DNA from: Actinomycetospora cinnamomea
GTDB taxonomy: Bacteria; Actinomycetota; Actinomycetes; Mycobacteriales; Pseudonocardiaceae
Assembly: GCF_003096675.1 (NCBI RefSeq)
Contig: NZ_QEKW01000027.1
Span: 1 to 50,209, forward strand
Direction: 5' to 3'
Length of the DNA stretch: 50,209 nt
Below, in pieces: positions 12,110 through 20,215 of this stretch. A program made the position numbers and the translations under genes. Every line of letters starts with the position of its first letter. Position 1 is the first letter of the stretch. The notes beneath the pieces are model-generated. The model saw only the letters and a list, made by a program, of their open reading frames with translations. It was not told the DNA's origin and ran no database searches.

Positions 12110-13237
12110 ATGAAGGTCGGTGTGCCGCGGGAGGTCAAGGACCACGAGGACCGGGTGGCGCTGACGCCCATCGGGGTCACGGAGCTGGCGCGCCGGGGCC
12201 ACGACGTGCTCGTCGAGACCGGTGCGGGCGTCGGGTCGGCGATCACCGACGACGCGTTCCGCGAGGCCGGGGCGACGGTGCTCGACGACCCCGACGAGGT
12301 CTGGGCGTCCGCCGACCTGCTGCTCAAGGTCAAGGAGCCCGTCGGAGAGGAGTACCACCGGCTGCGGCGCGAGCAGGTGCTGTTCACCTACCTGCACCTG
12401 GCCGCGTCGAAGGAGTGCACCACCGCGCTGCTCGACGCCGGCGCCACCGCCGTCGCCTACGAGACCGTGCAGACCGCCGACGGGGCGCTGCCGCTGCTCG
12501 CCCCCATGAGCGAGATCGCGGGGCGCATGGCGCCGCAGGTCGGGGCGCACCACCTGGAGAACGCGCAGGGCGGGCGCGGCGTGCTGCTCGGGGGCGTGCC
12601 CGGCGTCCGGCCCGGGCGGGTGGCGATCATCGGTGCCGGGACGTCGGGCATGGCGGCGACGACGATCGCGGTGGGGCTGCGGGCGTCGGTGGAGGTGCTC
12701 GACGTCGACGTGCGCGCGTTGCGCCGGGTGGACGAGGTGTTCGCGGGCGCCGTGCGCACCGTGCTGTCCAGCGCGCCCGAGGTCGAGCGCGCCTGCAGGG
12801 AGGCCGACCTCGTCATCGGCGCCGTGCTCGTGCCGGGCGCGCGGGCGCCGGTGCTGGTGTCGACCGAGCTGGTCGCGGAGATGCGGCGCGGCTCGGTGCT
12901 GGTCGACCTGGCCGTCGACCAGGGCGGCTGCTTCGCCGACACCCGGCCCACGACCCACGCGGAGCCGACCTACCGCGTCCACGACTCGGTCTTCTACTGC
13001 GTCGCCAACGTCCCGGGCGCGGTGGCGACCACGTCGACGCGCGCGCTGACCGGGGTGACGCTGCCCTACGTGCTGGCCCTGGCCGACCGGGGCCTGGCGG
13101 GCGCGGCGGCGGCCGACCCGGCGCTGGCCAAGGGCGTCAACGTCGTCGACGGCGAGCTCGTCACCGGGGCGGTCGGGGCGGCCCACGAGCTGCCGGTGCG
13201 GGCACTGTCGGCGGTGCTGCCCGGGGTCGAGGGGTGA
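12110..13237 (+). CDS. ald: alanine dehydrogenase
   Basis: 375 residues, standard length. It catalyses reversible NAD-dependent oxidative deamination of L-alanine to pyruvate and ammonia. The N-terminal [20 protein letters not shown] block with its substrate-binding Arg is intact. The catalytic Lys ([12 protein letters not shown]) and the TYLHLAAS histidine are present. The dinucleotide fold shows [15 protein letters not shown] near residue 178 and ends in the acidic LDVDVRAL strand. The C-terminal [11 protein letters not shown] and [15 protein letters not shown] motifs are conserved. It stands between the Nudix gene and xerD, where mycobacteria have no ald, so it is a lineage-specific insertion into the conserved block. 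Confidence 0.95.
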   Translation: MKVGVPREVKDHEDRVALTPIGVTELARRGHDVLVETGAGVGSAITDDAFREAGATVLDDPDEVWASADLLLKVKEPVGEEYHRLRREQVLFTYLHLAASKECTTALLDAGATAVAYETVQTADGALPLLAPMSEIAGRMAPQVGAHHLENAQGGRGVLLGGVPGVRPGRVAIIGAGTSGMAATTIAVGLRASVEVLDVDVRALRRVDEVFAGAVRTVLSSAPEVERACREADLVIGAVLVPGARAPVLVSTELVAEMRRGSVLVDLAVDQGGCFADTRPTTHAEPTYRVHDSVFYCVANVPGAVATTSTRALTGVTLPYVLALADRGLAGAAAADPALAKGVNVVDGELVTGAVGAAHELPVRALSAVLPGVEG

Positions 13238-14160
13238 CGAGGCCCGCTTCGGCGGTCGCGTCCTACCTGGACCACCTGCTCGTCGAGCGCGGCACGGCGG
13301 AGAACACCCTCGCGTCGTACCGGCGCGACCTGCAGCGCTACCTCTCGCACCTCGACGCCGCCGGGGTCACCGACCTCGCCGACGTCACCGAGCGCCACGT
13401 CGGCGACTTCCTCGTGGCGCTGCGGACCGGCGCGGACGGGCGGGCCCCGCTGGCGACGGCGTCGGCGACGCGGGCGGTCGTCGCCGTGCGGGGGCTGCAC
13501 CGGTTCGCGCTGGCGGAGGGCCTGGTAGCGGTGGACGTGGCCCGCGAGGTGCACCCGCCGTCGCCGCCCCGGCGGCTGCCCAAGGCGCTCGACGTCGCGA
13601 CGGTCGGCCGGCTGCTGGAGGCGCGCGGGGGAGACGCCGACGACGCGGGCGGCGTGCGCGACCGTGCCCTGCTCGAGCTGCTGTACTCCACCGGCGCGCG
13701 GATCTCCGAGGCCGTGGGGCTGGACGTCGACGACGTCGACGCCACCGAGCGCTCGGTGCGGCTGGCGGGCAAGGGCGGCAAGCAGCGGCTCGTGCCGATC
13801 GGGCGCCCGGCGCTGGCGGCGCTGGACGCGTACAAGGTCCGGGCGCGTCCGGCGCTGGCGGCGCGGGGACGGGGGACACCGGCGCTGTTCCTCAACGCCC
13901 GGGGGGCCCGGCTGTCGCGCCAGAGCGCGTGGGCGTCGCTGCGCGCGGCCGCCGAGCGGGCGGGCCTCGCCGGCGAGATCTCGCCGCACACCCTGCGGCA
14001 CTCGTTCGCCACCCACCTGCTCGACGGCGGCGCCGACCTGCGCGTGGTGCAGGAGCTGCTCGGCCACGCCTCGGTGACCACGACGCAGATCTACACGCAG
14101 GTCACCGTCGACACCCTGCGCGAGGTCTTCGCGATGGCGCACCCCCGCGCACGTGCGTGA
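13234..14160 (+). CDS. xerD: tyrosine recombinase XerD
   Basis: 308 residues, GTG start overlapping the ald stop. The N-terminal SAM-like DNA-binding domain ([20 protein letters not shown]) is followed by the catalytic domain. Active-site residues are all visible: Arg in [12 protein letters not shown], Lys in [10 protein letters not shown], HxxR in [13 protein letters not shown], His in [11 protein letters not shown] and the Tyr nucleophile in IYTQVT. The family resolves chromosome dimers at dif with XerC. Its last three codons and stop lie inside the left arm of a perfect 44-bp palindrome. Confidence 0.95.
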   Translation: MTRPASAVASYLDHLLVERGTAENTLASYRRDLQRYLSHLDAAGVTDLADVTERHVGDFLVALRTGADGRAPLATASATRAVVAVRGLHRFALAEGLVAVDVAREVHPPSPPRRLPKALDVATVGRLLEARGGDADDAGGVRDRALLELLYSTGARISEAVGLDVDDVDATERSVRLAGKGGKQRLVPIGRPALAALDAYKVRARPALAARGRGTPALFLNARGARLSRQSAWASLRAAAERAGLAGEISPHTLRHSFATHLLDGGADLRVVQELLGHASVTTTQIYTQVTVDTLREVFAMAHPRARA

Positions 14161-14194
14161 TCTTCTGAGCTATAGCTCAGAAGATCACGCACGT
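14151..14194. terminator. perfect 44-bp palindrome, copy 1
   Basis: Every base pairs from ACGTGCGTGATC at the left edge to GATCACGCACGT at the right, around the centre TGAGCTATAGCTCA. It lies between the convergent xerD and P450 genes and includes the xerD stop codon. As RNA it gives the same hairpin from either strand, so a bidirectional terminator is the simplest reading, although no U-tract follows. A near-identical copy lies at 16347-16388. Confidence 0.75.
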
Positions 14195-14199
14195 AGGGG

Positions 14200-15681
14200 T
14201 CAGCGCAGGGGTTCCAGGCGCAGGGGCAGGCCGTCGGCGGGGACGGGCAGGGAGGTGTTGTCCCAGCGCGGGCGGTAGCCGGGCGCCACGGTGACGCGGT
14301 GGTGGCGCAGCAGCTCGTGCAGGATCGCGGTCACCTCGAGCGAACCGAACAGCATGCCCAGGCACTTGTGCACGCCGCCGCCGAACGGGATCCAGGCGTC
14401 ACGGTGCCCGCGGTCCTCGCGGCGGTGCGCGGCGAACCGCTCGGGGTCGAAGACGTCGGGGTCGGTCCAGATCGCCGGGTCGTGGTGGTTGACCGCGCCC
14501 GCGACCATCACGAGCCGGCCCGCCGGCACGTGGTGGCCCAGCAGCGCGGCGTCCTTCACCGTCCGCCGCATGACGACCGGCACGGGGGCGGCGAGGCGCA
14601 GCGACTCCTTGATCACCAGGTCCAGGGTGTGGAGCGACTGCAGGGCCGCCGCGTCGGTCGGGCCGTCGCCGAGCGCGAGCGACTCGGCGCGGGCGCGTTC
14701 CTGCCACTCCGGGTGTGCCGCGAGGTAGTACGCCGCGGCCGCGCTGGTGATCGTCGAGGTGTCGTGCGCGGCCATCATCAGGAAGATCATGTGGTTGACG
14801 ACGTCGTCGTCGGTGAACGCCTCGCCCTCCGGGGTCCGCGCCCGGCACAGGGCGGAGAAGAGATCGTCGCCCTCGCCCGCCCGCTTCGCCGGCAGCGCCT
14901 CGGTGAAGTACCGCTCGAGCAGGGCCCGGCCCCGCAGGCCGGCGCGGTAGCGGGTGCCGGGCAGGTCGCGGCGCACGATCGCGCTCGCCGCCTGCACGCA
15001 GTCCATGAACGCGCGGTTGACCTCCTCGGCCTCCGGCCCGGAGCGTCCGTCCATGAAGACGCGCGTGGCGACGTCGAGGGTCAGCCGCTTGAGCTCCGGG
15101 TACAGGCGCACCTGCCGGCCTCGCGGCCAGCCCGGGATCGTCTCGCGCAGCACCGGGACCGTGCGGTCGACGTAGCCGCGGACCCGCTCGGCGGTGAACG
15201 CCTCCTGCATGACGCGGCGGTGCACGCGGTGGTCGTCGCCGTCGAGGAGCATCAGCCCGCGGTGGAAGAACTCGTCGACGAGGAAACGCCAGCCGTCCTG
15301 GGAGTAGGCCTTGTCCGGGTTGGTGAGCACCGCCCGGGTGGCGTCGGGACCGGCGGCGATCACCACGTGCTCGCCCGCGAACCCGCACCACGAGACCGGC
15401 CCGAGCGCCGCCCAGCGGGCGCGGGTGAAGGCGCTGCCGAAGCGGATGTAGGACAGCGTGTGCCCGAGGAACGGCAGGCCCGCGTCGCCCGGCACCGGGG
15501 CGAGCCCCGAGCCCGCCGGCGGCGCGTCCAGCGGCTCGACCCGCCGCGGGCGCACCCGCTCGAGCAGGCGGCGGTCGACACCGCCGGGCATCGGCGTGAG
15601 CACGACGGACGACAGGCGCTCGCCCGTCGCGGTGCGGACAGCGGACACGGCCACCTCCACGTTCCCCAGGACCCCGACCAC
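14200..15681 (-). CDS. cytochrome P450
   Basis: 493 residues. Motifs in order: I-helix MAAHDTSTIT (the usual AGxxT reads AAHDT), K-helix KESLR (ExxR), the DPERF segment and the heme loop FGGGVHKCLGMLFG with the Cys ligand. The enzyme is complete. GTG 15681 is chosen because a TCTAAC/TAACGT -10 box lies 5-7 bases upstream; this would be a leaderless mRNA. About 60 residues precede the usual P450 N-terminal proline region. Substrate unknown. Divergent from a TetR regulator across an 80-base gap, a typical regulator/target layout. Confidence 0.88.
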   Translation of the reverse strand: MVGVLGNVEVAVSAVRTATGERLSSVVLTPMPGGVDRRLLERVRPRRVEPLDAPPAGSGLAPVPGDAGLPFLGHTLSYIRFGSAFTRARWAALGPVSWCGFAGEHVVIAAGPDATRAVLTNPDKAYSQDGWRFLVDEFFHRGLMLLDGDDHRVHRRVMQEAFTAERVRGYVDRTVPVLRETIPGWPRGRQVRLYPELKRLTLDVATRVFMDGRSGPEAEEVNRAFMDCVQAASAIVRRDLPGTRYRAGLRGRALLERYFTEALPAKRAGEGDDLFSALCRARTPEGEAFTDDDVVNHMIFLMMAAHDTSTITSAAAAYYLAAHPEWQERARAESLALGDGPTDAAALQSLHTLDLVIKESLRLAAPVPVVMRRTVKDAALLGHHVPAGRLVMVAGAVNHHDPAIWTDPDVFDPERFAAHRREDRGHRDAWIPFGGGVHKCLGMLFGSLEVTAILHELLRHHRVTVAPGYRPRWDNTSLPVPADGLPLRLEPLR

Positions 15682-15686
15682 CCGGA

Positions 15687-15694
15687 ACGTTAGA
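15687..15694 (-). promoter_or_regulatory. -10 region of the P450 gene
   Basis: On the minus strand TCTAACGT lies 5-7 bases before GTG 15681. It contains two overlapping -10 candidates, TCTAAC and TAACGT. No ribosome binding site is visible between it and the start codon. Confidence 0.45.
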
Positions 15695-15705
15695 CACGGG
15701 CCGCC

Positions 15706-15746
15706 TCTGTGTCCACGGAAGCGACGTGCAGGAGATCTGTGTCCAC
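15706..15746. promoter_or_regulatory. paired 11-bp direct repeats, candidate TetR operator
   Basis: TCTGTGTCCAC occurs exactly at 15706-15716 and again at 15736-15746, 30 bp apart or about three helical turns. The first copy also faces an inverted GACAC at 15693-15697. Both lie between the divergent P450 and TetR promoters, so binding could silence both. Confidence 0.4.
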
Positions 15747-15749
15747 CGC

Positions 15750-15755
15750 TACCCT
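15750..15755 (+). promoter_or_regulatory. -10 box of the TetR gene (leaderless)
   Basis: TACCCT ends six bases before GTG 15762. There is no ribosome binding site, and the same box and spacing recur at 28949. Confidence 0.5.
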
Positions 15756-15761
15756 CGCGTC

Positions 15762-16355
15762 GTGCCCGCCTCGCCGCCACGGTCGTTCACCGCGCGCGCT
15801 CGCGGCCTCGTCCGGGACGAGGCCCTCGAGCGTGCCGCCGAGCTGCTCGTGGCCGGGGGCTGGCGCGGCCTGCGGCTGCAGGACGTCGCCGACGGCATCG
15901 GCGTGAGCCGCCAGACGCTCTACAACGAGTTCGCGAGCAAGCAGGGGCTGGCCGCGGCGCTGGTGCTGCGGCGGACCGAGGAGTTCCTGGCCGGGCTCGA
16001 GGCGGCGCTCGAGGGCGAGGACGACCTCTACCTCGCGTGGGCCGGGGCCGTGCGTACGACGCTCGACACGGTGGCGCGCGACCCGCTGCTCAAGGCGTTG
16101 ATCACCGGCCAGGGTGCCGAGGAGCTGCTGCCGCTGCTGACCAGCGAGGCGGAGCCCCTGGTGGCGGCCGCCCGCGACCGGGCGGCGGCGTTCCTGCTCC
16201 GGCGCCGCGCCGACCTCGACCCGGCGACGGCGGCCGCGGCGGCGGAGATCGCGGCGCGCCTGACGATCAGCCACGTCGTCCTGCCGCTGCACGCGCCCGA
16301 GGACGTCGCCGACCAGATCGCGACGACGGTGGTCCGCTACCTCGCTCGTGCGTGA
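15762..16355 (+). CDS. TetR-family transcriptional regulator
   Basis: 197 residues. The N-terminal helix-turn-helix is clear: ALERAAELLVAGGWRGLRLQ, then DVADGIGVSRQTLYNEFASK with the recognition helix VSRQTLYNEF near residue 50. The C-terminal ligand domain is Ala-rich and not assignable. GTG 15762 is chosen from the -10 box spacing; an in-frame GTG at 15726 would place the leader over the promoter. It is divergent from the P450 and most likely represses it. The stop codon lies within palindrome copy 2. Confidence 0.87.
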   Translation: MPASPPRSFTARARGLVRDEALERAAELLVAGGWRGLRLQDVADGIGVSRQTLYNEFASKQGLAAALVLRRTEEFLAGLEAALEGEDDLYLAWAGAVRTTLDTVARDPLLKALITGQGAEELLPLLTSEAEPLVAAARDRAAAFLLRRRADLDPATAAAAAEIAARLTISHVVLPLHAPEDVADQIATTVVRYLARA

Positions 16356-16388
16356 TCTTCCGAGCTATAGCTCAGAAGATCACGCACG
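16347..16388. terminator. palindrome copy 2 (42 bp, one mismatch)
   Basis: Same sequence as 14151-14194 except C for T at 16361, which leaves a C-A mismatch in plus-strand RNA but a G-U pair in minus-strand RNA. It lies between the convergent TetR and MFS genes and contains the TetR stop. With copy 1 it brackets the P450/TetR pair exactly. Confidence 0.75.
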
Positions 16389-16391
16389 TAC

Positions 16392-17660
16392 TCACGTGGG
16401 GGAAGGGGCGCGGCCGACGACCGCGACGGCGACGGCGCCGAGGAGGGCGACGACGGCGAAGGCGTAGAAGCCCCACGGGTAGGCGACGCCGGCCTGGAGC
16501 AGCGCGCCGCCGAGGATCGGGCCTGCGATCGCGCCCAGGCGCCCCACCCCGCTCGCCGTGCCCAGCGCCGTCCCGCGGCCCTCGGCCGGGTAGAGCTGCG
16601 AGACGTAGGCGTAGACCAGCACCTGCGCGGAGAAGACGAAGATCCCGGCGAGCAGGACGCTGACGTACACCCCGATCCCGGGCAGGCGGATCGAGAGCAG
16701 CGCGAGGAAGAGCGTCGCGGCGGCGAACCACGCGATCGTGGCCGGACGCACCCCGATGCGGTTGGCGACGGTGCCCGCGAGCAGCAGTCCCAGGATCGCG
16801 CCGACGTTGAGCACGAGCAGCAGGGCCAGCGCGGCGCCGAGCGCGTAGCCGGCGGAGCGCATGATCTCGGGCAGCCAGGTGTTCAGCCCGTACACGAGCA
16901 GCAGGCCCATGAACGAGGCGATCCAGAACGCGATCGTCGGGCGGGCCAGGCCGTCGCGGAACAACGTGGCAAGCGGGTTGCGGCGCTCGGCGCGCCCACT
17001 GTGCCCGCTGGGCCCGCTGCGCCAGCTCGAGTCGCGGGAGCGCCCCCGCCGTTCGAGGAACGCCGCCGACTCGGGCAGGCGCGCCCACAGCAGCGGCAGC
17101 AGGATGACCGCCGGGATCGCGCCCGCGATGAACATCGCCGGCCACCCGAGCGGGCCGATGAGCAGGATGCCGAGCAGGGCGGTCGCGACGGCGCCGACGT
17201 GGTAGCCGGTCATGAGCACCGTGGTCGCGCTGCTGCCGCGCCCGGTCGGGGCGTACTCGGCGACCAGCGCCAGCGCGACCGGCAGCACCCCGCCGAGCCC
17301 GAGCCCGGCGAGGAAGCGCAGCACGCCCAGCACCTCGGGGTTCGGCGCGAAGGCACAGGCGAGCGTCAGCACCGAGAAGCCGGCGACGGTGGCGATCATC
17401 GTGGCGCGTCGGCCGATGACGTCGGCGAGCGGCCCGACGGCCAGCGCACCGGCCATGACGCCCAGCAGGCCGGCGGTGACGATCACCGAGGCGCCCGCCG
17501 GGTCGAGGCCCCAGGCCGGGTCGCGCAGCAGCACGGGCAGCACGACGCCCAGGACGACGAGGTCGAACCCCTCCAGTGCGACCGCCGACCAGCACAGCGG
17601 GCGCACCCATCCGGCACCGGCGGCGCGCGTCGTGGTCCGGGTACTGGGTGTGGTCGTCAT
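16392..17660 (-). CDS. MFS transporter, aromatic acid:H+ symporter type
   Basis: 422 residues with about 12 hydrophobic segments. Loop 2-3 carries GPLADVIGRRATM, the MFS motif A. The first helix has ALEGFDLVVLGVVLPVLL, the D-bearing helix 1 typical of the AAHS family (BenK, PcaK and relatives). A long basic, Ser/Gly-rich cytoplasmic loop (RRGRSRDSSWRSGPSGHSG, about residue 210) separates the halves. The family imports benzoate or hydroxybenzoates with protons. No aromatic catabolic genes are nearby, so the substrate is open. ATG 17660 fits the helix 1 position. Confidence 0.85.
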   Translation of the reverse strand: MTTTPSTRTTTRAAGAGWVRPLCWSAVALEGFDLVVLGVVLPVLLRDPAWGLDPAGASVIVTAGLLGVMAGALAVGPLADVIGRRATMIATVAGFSVLTLACAFAPNPEVLGVLRFLAGLGLGGVLPVALALVAEYAPTGRGSSATTVLMTGYHVGAVATALLGILLIGPLGWPAMFIAGAIPAVILLPLLWARLPESAAFLERRGRSRDSSWRSGPSGHSGRAERRNPLATLFRDGLARPTIAFWIASFMGLLLVYGLNTWLPEIMRSAGYALGAALALLLVLNVGAILGLLLAGTVANRIGVRPATIAWFAAATLFLALLSIRLPGIGVYVSVLLAGIFVFSAQVLVYAYVSQLYPAEGRGTALGTASGVGRLGAIAGPILGGALLQAGVAYPWGFYAFAVVALLGAVAVAVVGRAPSPT

Positions 17661-17693
17661 CGCTCACGTCCTCGTGGGGTCACGGAAGCGGTG

Positions 17694-17746
17694 AGTATGC
17701 GAGTGGTCACACGGCGGCGTCAGGTGTTCCTTCCGTTTACCGGAAG
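17694..17746 (-). promoter_or_regulatory. MFS promoter with upstream inverted repeat
   Basis: A -10-like CATACT lies at 17699-17694 on the minus strand, 33 bases before the MFS start. Further upstream CTTCCG and CGGAAG (17730-17735, 17741-17746) form a perfect 6-bp inverted repeat around TTTAC, the size and shape of an IclR/GntR-class operator. Placement upstream of the probable -35 region suggests activation. The regulator is not in the window. Confidence 0.35.
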
Positions 17747-17859
17747 CTCGTCACGGACCGGGTGGACGGCGCTCGCCCTGCGTGACGAGAGGCGCCGAAC
17801 GACCTCGTGGGCGTGGTCGCGTCCGGCGAGTCGCGCGCCGACACGCGTCGGGCGCCTCC

Positions 17860-17865
17860 TAGGCT
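17860..17865 (+). promoter_or_regulatory. -10 box of the parA-scpAB operon
   Basis: TAGGCT lies 45 bases before ATG 17911, and the leader carries GAGGGAGGGG as ribosome binding site. It would drive parA-scpA-scpB after the accessory genes that separate them from xerD. Confidence 0.45.
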
Positions 17866-17910
17866 GATCGCACGAACACGACGGCCGGGCACGCGAGGGA
17901 GGGGACGCGC

Positions 17911-18828
17911 ATGTCGAACCCCCAGTCGGTCCTCTGGTCACCCACCGGGTCGGCCACGGAGCCGGCCCCCGAGCCCACGCCCGCCCCGGTCGAGGTCACC
18001 GGCGAGGTCCCTCCGGGCCGCCCGCGCCGCCACGTCCCGGTCCCCGGGCCGCTCGACGGGCACGGTCCCGCCACCGTCCTGGCCATGTGCAACCAGAAGG
18101 GCGGCGTCGGCAAGACCACCTCGACGATCAACCTCGGCGCCGCGCTCGCCGAGTACGGGCGCCGGGTCCTGCTCGTCGACTTCGACCCCCAGGGCGCGCT
18201 GTCGGTCGGGCTGGGGGTGCAGCCGCACCAGCTCGAGACCACCATCTACAACCTGATCATGGAGCGGAACGTCGGGATCGACGACGTCATCCGCCCGACG
18301 ACGGTCGAGGGCATGGACCTGCTGCCCTCGAACATCGACCTCTCCGCCGCCGAGGTGCAGCTCGTCACCGAGGTCGGGCGCGAGCAGACCCTCGGCCGCA
18401 CGATCGGCCCGGTCCTCGACCGCTACGACTACGTGCTCGTCGACTGTCAGCCCTCACTCGGCCTGCTCACGGTCAACGCGCTGGCCTGCGCGGACGGCGT
18501 GCTCATCCCGCTCGAGTGCGAGTTCTTCAGCCTGCGCGGGGTCGCCCTGCTGATGGACACCATCGAGAAGGTGCAGGACCGGCTCAACCCCAAGCTGGAG
18601 ATCACCGGCATCCTGGCCACCATGTACGACCCCCGGACCCTGCACACCCGCGAGGTGATGACCCGCGTCGTCGAGGCGTTCGGCGACCTCGTCTTCGACG
18701 CCGTCATCAACCGCACCGTGCGCTTCCCCGAGACCACCGTGGCCGGCGAGCCGATCACCCGGTGGGCCACGCGCTCCGCCGGCGCCGAGGCCTACCGCGC
18801 CCTGGCGCGCGAGGTCATCGCGCGGTGA
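17911..18828 (+). CDS. parA: ParA-family ATPase
   Basis: 305 residues. After a Pro-rich leader of about 50 residues, the deviant Walker A CNQKGGVGKTTSTINLGAAL (both Lys) is near residue 62. Walker A' LLVDFDPQG follows near residue 92, and Walker B YVLVDCQPSLG near residue 175. It is encoded in one operon with scpA and scpB, with GTGA overlaps. This is the second ParA-like gene conserved beside scpAB in actinobacteria (Rv1708 position, recalled), distinct from the parAB pair near oriC. A role in chromosome organisation is likely but not shown. Confidence 0.93.
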   Translation: MSNPQSVLWSPTGSATEPAPEPTPAPVEVTGEVPPGRPRRHVPVPGPLDGHGPATVLAMCNQKGGVGKTTSTINLGAALAEYGRRVLLVDFDPQGALSVGLGVQPHQLETTIYNLIMERNVGIDDVIRPTTVEGMDLLPSNIDLSAAEVQLVTEVGREQTLGRTIGPVLDRYDYVLVDCQPSLGLLTVNALACADGVLIPLECEFFSLRGVALLMDTIEKVQDRLNPKLEITGILATMYDPRTLHTREVMTRVVEAFGDLVFDAVINRTVRFPETTVAGEPITRWATRSAGAEAYRALAREVIAR

Positions 18829-19634
18829 CGCTGGCGCCGGAGGCTCCGGAGCGGAGCCGGTTCCAGGTCAGCCTGGACAACTTCACCGGGCCGTTCGACC
18901 TGCTGCTCCAGCTCATCGGGCGCCACGAGCTCGACGTCACCGAGGTCGCGCTCTCCCGCGTCACCGACGACTTCATCGCCTACACCGCTGAGCTGGGGGA
19001 CTCCGGTGTCGGAGTCGACCTCGAGGAGACCACCGGCTTCCTCGTCGTCGCCGCGACGCTGCTCGACCTCAAGGCCGCGCGCCTGCTGCCGCAGGCCGAG
19101 GTGGAGGACGAGGAGGACCTCGCGCTGCTGGAGGCGCGCGACGTGCTCTTCGCCCGCCTGCTGCAGTACCGCGCCTTCCAGCAGGTGGCGGCGCTGTTCC
19201 GCGAGCTCGAGGGCGCCGCGCGGATGCGCTACCCGCGCGCGGTCACCCTGGAGCCGCGCTGGGCCGAGCTGCTGCCGCCGGTGCAGCTGGGGGTCGACGC
19301 CGCCGGGTTCGCCGAGCTGGCCGCCGCGGTGTTCCGGCCCAAGCCTCCGCCGACGGTCGGCATCGACCACCTGCACGCCTCGACGGTGTCGGTGCCCGAG
19401 CAGGTCGCGATCCTCTCCGGGCGCCTGCGCGAGCAGGGCGAGGCGACGTTCGCCGAGCTGGTCGCCGACTGCGAGCACGGCATCGTGGTCGTGGGACGCT
19501 TCCTGGCCGTGCTGGAGATGTACCGCGCCCGCGACGTCGCCCTCGACCAGCCCGAGGCGTTCGCCGAGCTGCGCGTCCGCTGGGCGCCGGGTGGTGACGC
19601 GGGCAGCGCCGGGCTGACCGAGGAGGACGCGTGA
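18825..19634 (+). CDS. scpA: segregation and condensation protein A
   Basis: 269 residues from a GTG overlapping parA. The family N-terminus FQVSLDNFTGPFDLLLQLIG is present, followed by the helical SMC-neck binding region (VDLEETTGFLVVAATLLDLK). The C-terminal winged helix contacts the SMC head. Kleisin subunit of SMC-ScpAB, acting in chromosome compaction and segregation. It is translated together with scpB through a second GTGA overlap. Confidence 0.95.
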   Translation: MTLAPEAPERSRFQVSLDNFTGPFDLLLQLIGRHELDVTEVALSRVTDDFIAYTAELGDSGVGVDLEETTGFLVVAATLLDLKAARLLPQAEVEDEEDLALLEARDVLFARLLQYRAFQQVAALFRELEGAARMRYPRAVTLEPRWAELLPPVQLGVDAAGFAELAAAVFRPKPPPTVGIDHLHASTVSVPEQVAILSGRLREQGEATFAELVADCEHGIVVVGRFLAVLEMYRARDVALDQPEAFAELRVRWAPGGDAGSAGLTEEDA

Positions 19635-20200
19635 CCGACCCGCTCGAGGAGGTCGAGGAGGCGCTGGTCTCCGACGTCGAGCTGGTCGCCGCCCTGGAGG
19701 CCGTCCTGCTGGTCGTCGACGCGCCCGCGCCCACCGACCAGCTCGCCGCCGTCCTCGGCCAGCCCATCCCGCGTGTGCGGGACGCGCTCGAGGGGCTGGC
19801 TCGCGAGTACACCGAGCGCGGGCGCGGGATGGAGCTGCGTGCCACGGGCGAGGGCTGGCGGCTCTACAGCCGTGACCGCTTCGCGCCCTACGTCGAGCGC
19901 TTCGTCCTCGACGGCCAGCGCACCCGCCTGACCCGCGCGGCGCTGGAGACGCTCGCCGTCGTGGCCTACCGCCAACCGGTGACGCGGTCGCGGGTCGCGG
20001 CGGTGCGCGGGGTGAACGTGGACGGCGTCATGCGCACGCTCGCCGCCCGCGGGCTGATCATCGAAGCCGGGACCGACGTCGGCGGCGGCACGCTGTACCG
20101 CACGACCGAGCTGTTCCTCGAGCGCCTGGGTCTCGACTCGATCGAGGACCTGCCGCCGATCGCCCCGCTGCTGCCCGACGTGGACGACATCGACGAGTAG
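19631..20200 (+). CDS. scpB: segregation and condensation protein B
   Basis: 189 residues, GTG overlapping scpA. Two winged-helix domains: LEAVLLVVDAPAPTDQLAAV at the start and LTRAALETLAVVAYRQPVTR near residue 100, followed by RGVNVDGVMRTLAARGLI, which is diagnostic of ScpB. The homodimer stabilises ScpA on the SMC head. The tail is acidic (DVDDIDE). Confidence 0.95.
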   Translation: MTDPLEEVEEALVSDVELVAALEAVLLVVDAPAPTDQLAAVLGQPIPRVRDALEGLAREYTERGRGMELRATGEGWRLYSRDRFAPYVERFVLDGQRTRLTRAALETLAVVAYRQPVTRSRVAAVRGVNVDGVMRTLAARGLIIEAGTDVGGGTLYRTTELFLERLGLDSIEDLPPIAPLLPDVDDIDE

Positions 20201-20202
20201 GG

Positions 20203-20208
20203 CACCCT
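20203..20208 (+). promoter_or_regulatory. possible -10 box of the esterase gene
   Basis: CACCCT lies seven bases before GTG 20216, matching the leaderless spacing seen elsewhere, but the first base deviates from the consensus T. The gap to scpB is only 15 bases, so read-through is also possible. Confidence 0.3.
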
Positions 20209-20215
20209 GCCCGGC

